This document shows, piece after piece, positions 44,328 to 51,792 of a DNA stretch of 64,000 nt. The translations under genes were made by a program, and so were the position numbers. How positions within the stretch are numbered: position 1 is the stretch's first letter; every line of letters begins with the position of its first letter. Source of the DNA: Bradyrhizobium sp. CCGUVB1N3 (GTDB lineage: Bacteria > Pseudomonadota > Alphaproteobacteria > Rhizobiales > Xanthobacteraceae); contig NZ_JANADR010000001.1 of NCBI RefSeq assembly GCF_024199925.1, positions 3,100,001-3,164,000 on the forward strand, given 5' to 3'. The notes beneath the pieces are model-generated. The model worked only from the letters and a program-made list of their open reading frames with translations. It did no database searches and was not told the origin of the DNA.

Positions 44328-45596
44328 TCATCGAGCACTCGTGTTGACTGGTGTCTCTGCATGCGCACGTGCGCGCCTCGGCACCAACCTCGCATAGGCG
44401 GCCAGGAGAGAACGCTTTTCGACCTCCCACTGAAATTCGCCGTAGGCACGCTCCCTGCCGTAGTTCCGCATACGCTCGCGCCGGGCCTCATCCTCAAGCA
44501 GCGCGACGATTCTTTCGCCGAGCGCCTGCGGTGTCGGCTCCGCCACCACCAGGCCAGCCTCGCCTGCATCACCCCTCGCCTGTGCCAAGTCGAACAGGAC
44601 GAACGGCAGCCCGAGGGCCATGTATTCAAAGACCTTGATCATCGACATCATTACGTTGCAGGCATTAGGAGGATCCGGAACGACACCGATATCGCAAGCC
44701 GCCAGCTTGGCGGGAAGCGCATCGCCCGAAATGTAGCCGGCAAATTCGACATAGTCGCCGATCCCGAGTTCGCCTGTTTGCGTCCTGAGCCGGCCCGCTT
44801 CCGGCCCGTCGCCGATGATCAGGCAGGCGATATCCGTTCGATGCAGACGCTTGACGATGTGTTCCATCGCCCCAACCAGGAGGTCTACACCGTCCTGCTC
44901 GGCCATCACTCCTACGTAGCCGACGAGATATCGAAAGGTCCGCCTGACCGACAGGTCGGGCTTGACCTGACTGAAGCGCCTAACATCGGGGACGCTTCTG
45001 ACGATCCAGACCCTGTCTGGCGGCATTCCGCCTCGCTCCACGGCCTGCTGCTTCAGGGTTGGGTTTGTCGCGAGGACCCCGTCGGCCGATCGAAATGTCC
45101 AGCGTTCAAACAGGAGCAGGAGACGATAACAGAAATCCCGGCGGCCGAACTTGACCTCATAGAGCTCCGGCGAGGGATCATGCTGATCAAACAGAAATTT
45201 CTTGCCAAAGAAGAACTTGTAAAAAATCGCGATCAAGAATGTCAGATCCGGCGGATTGCACGCTTGAAGAATATCGAATCCATGCCTGTGCGCCACCTTC
45301 AACGAGAGAACGAATTGCCAAAAAAGAGCGACAGTATATTCGAGAAGATAGGTCACGGCGCCCGAGCCTTCCACACCGCGTGGATGGCGGTAGATATGGA
45401 CACCGTCTATCTGCTCGTACGCCTTGTCATATCCCCTCCCTTTCGGACAAATGACTGAAACGGTGTAACCAGCCTGTCGCAGCGCTGTGGCCTCCGACCA
45501 GACCCGGCGATCGACCGGCACCGGCAGGTTCTCGACGATGATAAGGACCGCGCCGAGCCGATCATCTCCCGCAGATGTGTTCGCTGAGAGCCCCAT
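44328..45596 (-). CDS. GT4-family glycosyltransferase
   Basis: A 422-residue GT-B enzyme. The N-terminal half starts with VLIIVENLPVPVDRRVWSEATAL, a WcaI/WbuB-like opening, and has DILQACNPPDLTFL and FDQHDPSPELY. The C-terminal nucleotide-sugar half contains IGDGPEAGRL and the E-x7-E region VFEYMALGLPFVLFDL...GEAGLVV. It adds a hexose-type sugar to a lipid-linked glycan at the inner membrane face. The ATG at 45596 is chosen because the longer frame begins with GTG. Its neighbours are relics, so it may be an isolated remnant of a larger cluster. Confidence 0.88.
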   Translation of the reverse strand: MGLSANTSAGDDRLGAVLIIVENLPVPVDRRVWSEATALRQAGYTVSVICPKGRGYDKAYEQIDGVHIYRHPRGVEGSGAVTYLLEYTVALFWQFVLSLKVAHRHGFDILQACNPPDLTFLIAIFYKFFFGKKFLFDQHDPSPELYEVKFGRRDFCYRLLLLFERWTFRSADGVLATNPTLKQQAVERGGMPPDRVWIVRSVPDVRRFSQVKPDLSVRRTFRYLVGYVGVMAEQDGVDLLVGAMEHIVKRLHRTDIACLIIGDGPEAGRLRTQTGELGIGDYVEFAGYISGDALPAKLAACDIGVVPDPPNACNVMMSMIKVFEYMALGLPFVLFDLAQARGDAGEAGLVVAEPTPQALGERIVALLEDEARRERMRNYGRERAYGEFQWEVEKRSLLAAYARLVPRRARAHAETPVNTSAR

Positions 45597-45730
45597 TGCG
45601 CCTACCTCTGTCAGTGGGAAGCGAGCTTTTGTATAGGCCTTCCCAAAGAGGAGCACAATTCGAGGTCGCGGTTCAAACCGGAGTAAGCCAAAGGGGCAAG
45701 GTCAATTCGATCCAGCATCATGCTATTGTA

Positions 45731-45840
45731 ATGAGGCGACGCGAGTTCATCTCGCTTCTCGGCGCAGCGACCGTGTGGCCGTTCCCGGGGCTGGCGCGGC
45801 AGTCCCGCCAGATGAGACGGATCGGTGTAGCTGATGGATG
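45731..45840 (+). pseudogene. Relic of an ABC-transporter substrate-binding protein (N-terminus)
   Basis: The ATG at 45731 begins MRRREFISLLGAATVWPFPG, the twin-arginine-type leader typical of the numerous uncharacterised ABC substrate-binding proteins in Rhizobiales. About 35 codons later the homology ends at a sequence junction. Only this 5' piece remains. Confidence 0.6.
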
Positions 45841-45976
45841 GCTTCGACGAAGGCAATCAGAAAGCGCAGTCCTCCAACGTCTAGGCGAAATTTGCCAGCC
45901 TGTACCGGCAAACCCGCGCCGCCGCGCTCGAGCATGAGCGCCGCCAAGAGGAGCTCAAAGCGTCGCCGCCGGTGGC

Positions 45977-46192
45977 AAGCAGCCCTGCGATCCGCATCAT
46001 TTGCGCTTTGCCCAAGCCCGCGGGCTCGGACAAAAGGTCAGTGACGAGTTCACCGTCCCGCTCTGCCGCGCCCATCACCGCGGGCTGCATCGCGCCGTAA
46101 CCGAAGGGGAATGGTGGTCGCGATTGGGAAGCGAACCGCTGCAGGCGGCACGGACGTTGTGGCTAGCGACCCACCCAAGTAGTGTAGCTTAG
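45977..46192 (+). pseudogene. Relic of an HNH-like C-terminal domain (ERF-associated)
   Basis: HHLRFAQARGLGQKVSDEFT, then VPLCRAHHRGLHR and ARTLWLATHP, closely follows a zinc-finger/HNH-like C-terminal segment found in Bradyrhizobium proteins that may also carry an ERF-type N-terminal part. The Cys/His signature L-C-x-x-H-H is present, but the upstream zinc-binding half is lost. A decayed ERF piece lies at 48.5 kb on the same strand. Confidence 0.55.
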
Positions 46193-46259
46193 GACGCGCT
46201 TGCGCTGGACGCGCGAACGCTGGGCCGCGTCCTCCTGAGCGATCGGGCGCCGAGATGAG

Positions 46260-46789
46260 TTATTCATGTGACCCGTTCGTTGAGCTCGCCGAGAATGCAA
46301 ATCGTGTTTCTCGCAGACGCAAGCCCCATGCAGCGAGCCTCACCAAAGGAGCCGCGATAGCCATTGCGCTGAAGGGCAGATATTCAGCGATATGTTGGAC
46401 ACCACCATGCATGGGATCTTGCATGAAATCCTTGAGAAACGCGTAGAGTATGAGATTCATGCCGATCGTCCGTAACAGCCGCCACGGCTTCGGACCAAGC
46501 ACCGTATGTAGGTTTCCAAAGGATAAGAGCGCGAGAATGAAGGTAAGGGCTGCAACAGGTCCGAAAAAGACGAATACGCCGACAGGCGGCGCGGAGCCGA
46601 TCCAGCAAAGCCAGCCGACTAGAGCGAGATGAACTAGGAGTGCGGCCGCGAATGCGAGGCCAAGTTCCCGACCGAGTTGCTTTAGCGGTAGAAACGCTGC
46701 ACCAAACAAGATCGGTAACGCTCCTCCGGCATATGCGGCCCAGAACCAAAGAAAGGCCACGCGCGCGGTGGCGGCGAGCGCCAGTGAAG
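46260..46789 (-). pseudogene. Membrane-protein gene, 3' part, split by the IS3 element
   Basis: About 175 codons remain, coding for five or six membrane spans (for example VAFLWFWAAYAGGALPILFG and LALVGWLCWIG) and ending LRETRFAFSASSTNGSHE. The 5' part lies on the other side of the IS at 48155-48260. Removing the IS and one AAG copy joins GVHGT to SLALAATARVAF in frame. The original protein was about 210 residues. I do not recognise the family; an acyltransferase-type membrane protein is possible. Confidence 0.75.
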
Positions 46790-46936
46790 AGAGCTGGCCC
46801 CGGTTGTTTGGACAGCGCCCCGCGAAAATTAAGTGGATTCCTGCCGGGTTATGCTGAAGGCGGGGCTTTACGATTTTGCTGTGGCGTCGGGAGGGCGTAA
46901 GCCCGACCAGAGCCGCAGCAAAATCGTTGGCGACGA

Positions 46937-47764
46937 TCATGCGGCCGTCACCATCGTTTGCGCGCCGAAGTAAGCCTCGTCGGGCGTGCGTTCGTCAAGG
47001 CTCGAGTGAGGACGTCCTCGGTTGTAGAACGCCAGATATTTGGAAATCGATGCTCGCGCCTCGAGCACGCTGTCGTAAGCACGCAGATAGACTTCCTCGT
47101 ATTTGACAGTGCGCCACAGCCGCTCGACGAACACGTTGTCGCGCCAGGCACCCTTGCCGTCCATGCTGATGGCGATGTTCGCGTCCAGCAGCACGCCGGT
47201 GAAGTCGAGGCTGGTGAACTGGCTACCCTGATCCGTGTTGAAGATCTCGGGCCTGCCGTGCTTCGCCAACGCCTCCTGGAGCGCTTCGACGCAGAATATC
47301 GTCTCCATCGTGATCGATACGCGATGGACCAACACCCGTCGGCTGAACACATCGACGACCGCCGCGAGGTAGACGAATCCACGTCGCATCGGAATGTAGC
47401 TGATGTCCATTGCCCAGACCTGGTTCGGCCGCTCGATCTTCAATCCGCGCAATAGGTACGGGTAGATCTTGTGGCCCGGTGCGGGCTTGCTCGTGTTCGG
47501 ACGGCGATAGATCGCCTCGATCCCCATGCGCTTCATCAGCGTCGCGACGTGGCGGCGGCCAATCTGCATGCCCTCACGCTGCAACAGCGATCGCAGCATG
47601 CGCGCCCCTGCGAAGGGATAATCGAGGTGCAGCTCATCGAGCCGGCGCATCAAGACAAGGTCCTCGGCCGAAACCGGCCGAGGTTCATAGTAAACCGTAC
47701 TGCGGGCAAGGTTCAGGACCTTCGCCTGGCGCACGACAGACAGATCATGGTCGCGGTCGATCAT
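46937..47764 (-). CDS. IS3-family transposase OrfB (DDE integrase)
   Basis: A 275-residue catalytic subunit. An HTH_21-type N-terminal region (MRRLDELHLDYPFAGARML) precedes the integrase core with the DDE triad D120 (WAMDISYIP), D178 (NTDQGSQF) and E214 (FVERLWRTVKYE). The C-terminus YNRGRPHSSLDERTPDEAYF is typical. The start overlaps the orfA stop as ATGA, so it may be made by coupling or, as usual in IS3, by -1 frameshifting to OrfAB. Confidence 0.95.
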   Translation of the reverse strand: MIDRDHDLSVVRQAKVLNLARSTVYYEPRPVSAEDLVLMRRLDELHLDYPFAGARMLRSLLQREGMQIGRRHVATLMKRMGIEAIYRRPNTSKPAPGHKIYPYLLRGLKIERPNQVWAMDISYIPMRRGFVYLAAVVDVFSRRVLVHRVSITMETIFCVEALQEALAKHGRPEIFNTDQGSQFTSLDFTGVLLDANIAISMDGKGAWRDNVFVERLWRTVKYEEVYLRAYDSVLEARASISKYLAFYNRGRPHSSLDERTPDEAYFGAQTMVTAA

Positions 47765-48066
47765 CGCTTTGCGCTCAGCAGGCCCGCCTTGGTGAGCGCG
47801 CCGGACAAAAAATCGTTCTCCAACGCAAGCTCGCCGATCTTGGCATGTAACGCCTTCAAATCGACCGGCGCCTCGGCCGGTCCGTTGTCCTGCCCAAACA
47901 CTCCGGCGGCGCCTTCCAGGAGTTGGGTCTTCCAGGTCGTGATCTGGTTCGGATGGACATCAAACAATTGCGCCAGCTCGGCCAACGTCTTCTCCCCCTT
48001 CACGGCCGCCAAAGCCACCTTTGCCTTGAATGCCGGAGAATGCGTCCGGCGACTCCTCTTCGTCAT
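47761..48066 (-). CDS. IS3-family transposase OrfA
   Basis: A 101-residue DNA-binding subunit. The HTH_Tnp_1 helix-turn-helix is RRTHSPAFKAKVALAAVKGE...LAELAQLFDVHPNQITTWK, followed by the leucine-zipper-like region LHAKIGELALENDFLSGAL used for dimerisation. The ATG at 48066 begins MTKRSRRTHS; the longer frame to 48120 adds no family-like residues. Confidence 0.92.
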   Translation of the reverse strand: MTKRSRRTHSPAFKAKVALAAVKGEKTLAELAQLFDVHPNQITTWKTQLLEGAAGVFGQDNGPAEAPVDLKALHAKIGELALENDFLSGALTKAGLLSAKR

Positions 48067-48154
48067 CTTCGCTCCTGATTCGCGGCAAGAAGCCTCGCCG
48101 CTCTCAGGCAGAAAATCCACTCAAGCTACTGTCCGAATTTGCGGAGCCAGCTCT

Positions 48155-48260
48155 AAGTGCCATGAACGCCGGAGCCGCTAGTCGCAAGTATGATGGCTGC
48201 CAAAAACAGATTGGCTCCAAGCGCCGTGCCCATCCACCATTCTGCAGACCTAGATCGCAT
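48155..48260 (-). pseudogene. Membrane-protein gene, 5' part, split by the IS3 element
   Basis: From the ATG at 48260 the minus strand reads MRSRSAEWWMGTALGANLFL and AAIILATSGSGVHGT, then meets the IS target site. The hydrophobic stretch is a first membrane span that joins in frame with the 3' part at 46789. Confidence 0.7.
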
Positions 48261-48455
48261 CTTCCGCGCCTCGGCCCTAAGGGTTTGAGGCGGCCATTCT
48301 CGCAGGCGGCTGCGCCTAGGGCAAATCAATTAGATAGCAACTAGATAGAATGAGTCCGGCGCCCCGCATTGCCGCAGCGAAGTGTTTTCCCGGATGCAGC
48401 TGTACTGCAGTCGCTAACCTGCAACAGTCGGCCTAATTCGTCCTGACCTCTCCGC

Positions 48456-48853
48456 TGCCGCAGGCGCGCTGGCGGTGGCGCTGCCAAGGCGCAATCTGAG
48501 AACCCGCTCAAATCGCTGACGGCGACGATCGAATCGCCCTACCTGCGCGAAGGCCAGCGCTCGTTTCGCTATGCCCCGCTTGCCGCCGGCCTCGACAACA
48601 CCCGCAAGTGCCTCGGCCAGCACGAGAATGCAACCGTTCAGGCCACGACCATCAACCGCGACCGGCCTGATCAGGCTGACGACGACGCCCTCCACGCCTC
48701 CGGGGAATGGATCTCGTCAGACTGGCCAGTTTGCCCGGTCATCGAGACCGCAACACCGCATCGGAATGGGCGCCGCGCTGACGCATGCCAGGCGCTATGC
48801 GCTATGCCCTTTTTACGCTGGTGGGAATCGCCGGCGAGGATGATCTGAATGCG
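48456..48853 (+). pseudogene. Relic of an ERF-family single-strand annealing protein
   Basis: The plus strand gives NPLKSLTATIESPYLREGQR, FRYAPLAAGLDNTRKCLGQHE and ASGEWISSDWPVCPV in one frame, then MGAALTHARRYAL and VGIAGEDDLNA in two others. This is the order of ERF-superfamily proteins, which are phage-type annealing proteins. At least two frameshifts and no start remain. It probably marks an old prophage or integrated element, with the HNH-like relic at 46 kb. Confidence 0.75.
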
Positions 48854-49089
48854 CGGCCCGGCTTGATGCGCTGCGCTGGCCAGAGCCAGGCTCATGCGGG
48901 CCTCGCCCTCGGAAGGCCTCGCTGTTGGGAGTAATCCCTCCGGGCTGTTGCGCTCGACGTATTGGAGATAGCTCGGGCTCGATATCCAGTTCAAGCTCTG
49001 ACACAGCGGCCACTCTTTCCTAGCAACCCGTTAGCTCGGACTCGCCAAAAAAGTGGTAACACGAGTCACTCTTCAGGAGTTTGCTCAAA

Positions 49090-50778
49090 ATGATCAAGAG
49101 CCGCGTGGACGAAACGGTCACCGCCGAAAGGGCAGTAGTCGACGTCTACGTGCACCCAGCGATCAACTCGCTTGACCCGATGATAAAGGATCTCCTGGAG
49201 AGTCTTACCCCTATACGGTTCAAGGACTGCCAGAATCTGTTCGAGCGCCGGCCTGGGGAAGTCGTGCTCAGCCTTTCCGGGGACGAGAGAGTCGCGGAGG
49301 AATTATGGAAACGTCAGGTCCGTCACTTTCACGCGATGCCCCGCCGGGTTGAGCGAGGCGCCAGCGGCGATAGCAGCAAAGTCGTGTTCACTGCGTCCAG
49401 GCAGCTCAAGCCCCTCCTGCGGAACCGGACATTGCGACACGCCGCATTTTCCAACGTTCCCGTGTTGCAAGACCCTGATGGCGAAGTCCTTGCATATTTT
49501 GATCGCCGCCCAGTGTGGGTCGAAACAAGAAAAAACGGATGCGTTGGCCAGATGGCTTCTATTCCTCTGCCAGATTTACGACCGGGGGAACAGCCATTGG
49601 ATTATCTGAATGGCAGCAATTTTATCCAGCTCTTACCCTTGTTGCAGTTTTTAGTTAAGGAAACTGAAGAAATTGGTTGGAGACGCGCGCCACTGCGTGC
49701 GTGCTTTACTCTCGATGATCCGAATTTGCGCTTGCCCTCGTACGGGTTTTTGAATTATCGCGAACTTATCGAGCAAGCGCAAAAGCACCACTTTCATGTT
49801 GCGCTGGCGACGATACCATTTGACGTTTCGAGCACACACTCAAACACAGTGCGTTTAATGAAGCGCAACTCACAGTGTGTCTCACTTCTTATTCATGGCA
49901 ACAATCATACGCGAGCCGAACTGGGCTGGTCTCGCCCACGCGAGCGCTCTTTGGCAATTTTGAGCCAAAGTCTGTCGAGAATCGAATGGCTGGAAAAAAC
50001 CACCGCGCTGCAGGTGGACCGGGTGATGGTACCACCTCATAACGCCTTATCCGACAAAATAGCCCCGCTTATGCTGGCGTTGGGATTCGAAGGTGCCGCA
50101 GTCGCAATGACAGCTCTACGTGATTGGAACCCCGAAATGGTAAATCGGCCGACTTTCGGGTTACGAATGGCCGAAATGACGAGCGACGGATTCCCTGTAT
50201 TGGGGCGAATTGAGCTGTCTGCGGCCTGCGAAGGTAATGCTGTCATCTCCGCGACGCTCGGCGCACCGATCATATTCGGTGGGCATCACGAATGTGCGGC
50301 GGGAGGCCTTGACCTGTTGTCCGATTGTGCCGCGACGGTGAATTCCTTAGGGGACGTGCAGTGGTGCAGCCTCGAAACAATACTGCGGTCGAACTACCTT
50401 TCTCGGCAGGAGAATTGCAGGCTGTGGATACAACCATACTCTTGCCGCCTTGAGTTGCGCGTGCCAGAGGGCGTGTCATCAATGATGATAGTTGGGCCGC
50501 ATGGCGCTGATCTCCAAAAAGCTGGCGCGTTCCGATTAATTCGAAAGAGCGATGTTGTCGCCGGAAGGCGAACCGTGCTTGTCCACGCGAACACGCCATT
50601 TGACGTGGTGCCCGGGGAGGCTGTTGAGTTGATTTCATCGAATTTAGGTACGATTGACCATCGTCACATCAAGATGGTGCGACCGTCTGCGTGGGCGCTG
50701 GTCAGGCGATTCCTGTCTGAAGCTCGCGACAGGGGGCGACCATTCCTACCTGTGGCGCGTGCGGCGCACAAGCGATGA
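49090..50778 (+). CDS. Polysaccharide-deacetylase-like (NodB-fold) protein
   Basis: A 562-residue protein. A metal-binding NodB-like pattern is visible in the middle: F-T-L-D209-D210-P-N and IHGNNH at 268-273, with VMVPPHNAL near 330 as the third motif. The first 190 residues and last 150 are unassigned. Such proteins deacetylate N-acetyl-sugars in cell-surface glycans. The ATG at 49090 with CAGGAG eleven bases upstream is preferred to the TTG at 49081. The C-terminus runs up to IS-like DNA, so the natural end may have been replaced. GC is lower than in the flanking core genes, suggesting acquisition. Confidence 0.65.
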   Translation: MIKSRVDETVTAERAVVDVYVHPAINSLDPMIKDLLESLTPIRFKDCQNLFERRPGEVVLSLSGDERVAEELWKRQVRHFHAMPRRVERGASGDSSKVVFTASRQLKPLLRNRTLRHAAFSNVPVLQDPDGEVLAYFDRRPVWVETRKNGCVGQMASIPLPDLRPGEQPLDYLNGSNFIQLLPLLQFLVKETEEIGWRRAPLRACFTLDDPNLRLPSYGFLNYRELIEQAQKHHFHVALATIPFDVSSTHSNTVRLMKRNSQCVSLLIHGNNHTRAELGWSRPRERSLAILSQSLSRIEWLEKTTALQVDRVMVPPHNALSDKIAPLMLALGFEGAAVAMTALRDWNPEMVNRPTFGLRMAEMTSDGFPVLGRIELSAACEGNAVISATLGAPIIFGGHHECAAGGLDLLSDCAATVNSLGDVQWCSLETILRSNYLSRQENCRLWIQPYSCRLELRVPEGVSSMMIVGPHGADLQKAGAFRLIRKSDVVAGRRTVLVHANTPFDVVPGEAVELISSNLGTIDHRHIKMVRPSAWALVRRFLSEARDRGRPFLPVARAAHKR

Positions 50779-50925
50779 GAGATGCCGATCGCCCCTGAGA
50801 AGACCTGAAGGTGCGCAAATCTGGTCCGTTGAGCCCGAGGATTTGTCGGGCGACCTCCTGGCCCAGCTCGGCATCTCCTGGCCCAGGTCGAAATCCGGCG
50901 CCATCAGCTTTGAGCCTCTGAAAGA

Positions 50926-51317
50926 CGAGCCGCGACACCTGGCTCTTGGAGATCCCCGTCATGCCCATCGCCTGCACCAGGCCGTGGACCGAGCGGGTCG
51001 AAACGCCCCTCCTGCACCACGGCGGTGAGTGCCTTCTCGGCCATCCGCCGCGGTTCGAGGAAGCCCGGGAAGCAGGAGCCGTTGCGCAGTTTGGGGATGC
51101 GAAGCTCGACGGTGCCGGCGCGGGTCTCCCATTTCCGATCGCGGTAGCCATTGCGCTGCGCCAGACGCTCCTGGCTCTTCTCGCTATGGGCGGCCCCGGT
51201 CAGTCCCTCGACCTCGAGCTCCATGAGCCGGTGGGCGGCAAAGCCGATCATCTCGCGCAAAAGATCGGCGTCCGGGGTCTTCTCCACGAGCGCGCGCAGG
51301 TTCATCATGTCGGTCAT
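50926..51317 (-). pseudogene. IS256-family transposase relic, N-terminal part
   Basis: The minus strand begins [20 protein letters not shown] and continues through [20 protein letters not shown] and [20 protein letters not shown]. It then shifts frame near 51020 to [20 protein letters not shown] and SQVSRL, where IS256 homology stops. The catalytic core is missing. Confidence 0.8.
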
Positions 51318-51354
51318 CGGTGGCTACGGCGCTATCGGAGGGCGCGCGTGCGGA

Positions 51355-51398
51355 CGGCTTTGCTCTACCGAGCTACACCATCACAGGGGACACGACCC
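51355..51398 (+). repeat. ~44-bp element, copy 1
   Basis: CGGCTTTGCTCTACCGAGCT followed by ACACCATCACAGGGGACACGACCC. A near-identical inverted copy is at 57255-57298. The pair brackets the ligase fusion, the asnB relics and the methyltransferase gene. Confidence 0.75.
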
Positions 51399-51432
51399 TC
51401 ACCAGCTACAAAGTGTGGATGGAGAACCGCTT

Positions 51433-51640
51433 TCACTTCAGCCGCTTGGCCTCCGAGACCTCCATCCCGCCAAACTTGGCTTTCCATTTGTAGATGCTGG
51501 CGCCGCTGATGCCATGCTTGCGTCACAGATCGGCGACCGAAACGCCGACCTCGTGCTCCTTCAAAATCCCGATGATCTGCTCTTCCGAAAAGCGGTTGCG
51601 CCTTATGCTCTGCTGGGCCAGAACGAACCTCAAACGTTTT
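51433..51640 (-). pseudogene. IS3-family orfA relic with an internal stop
   Basis: The minus strand gives RRNRFSEEQIIGILKEHEVG, VSVADL, a TGA stop, then RKHGISGASIYKWKAKFGGM and EVSEAKRLK. In relatives the stop codon position is Cys (LCRKHG), so a single TGC-to-TGA change explains it. No orfB follows. It belongs to a different IS3 subgroup from the intact element at 46.8 kb. Confidence 0.8.
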
Positions 51641-51792
51641 GAGCCAAAGGGCGAGGTCACCGCGCGACCAGCGATCCGCAGACTCGAGCCCTATTGAGCC
51701 GCGAGGGCCGGTCGATCCGCCCTTTTTTTCGGAAATCAGAGGCATGTCGCAAACGCCAGCGAATCTACGTCCGCAGGCGCAGAGTCTTCCGT

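Larger units (their letters stand above)
46790..48154 (-). mobile_element. Complete IS3-family insertion sequence (1365 bp)
   Basis: The ends are imperfect inverted repeats: AGAGCTGGCCCCGGTTGTTT at 46790 against the complement of the right end, AGAGCTGGCTCCGC-AATT-GGACAG. Both are flanked by AAG (46787-46789 and 48155-48157), a 3-bp target duplication as used by IS3 elements. It carries two overlapping genes, orfA and orfB. Both are intact and the target gene rejoins cleanly, so insertion is recent. Confidence 0.85.

Noticed and set aside
44136..45458. 440-residue plus-strand frame
   Set aside because: It is antisense to the GT4 glycosyltransferase with clear family motifs.
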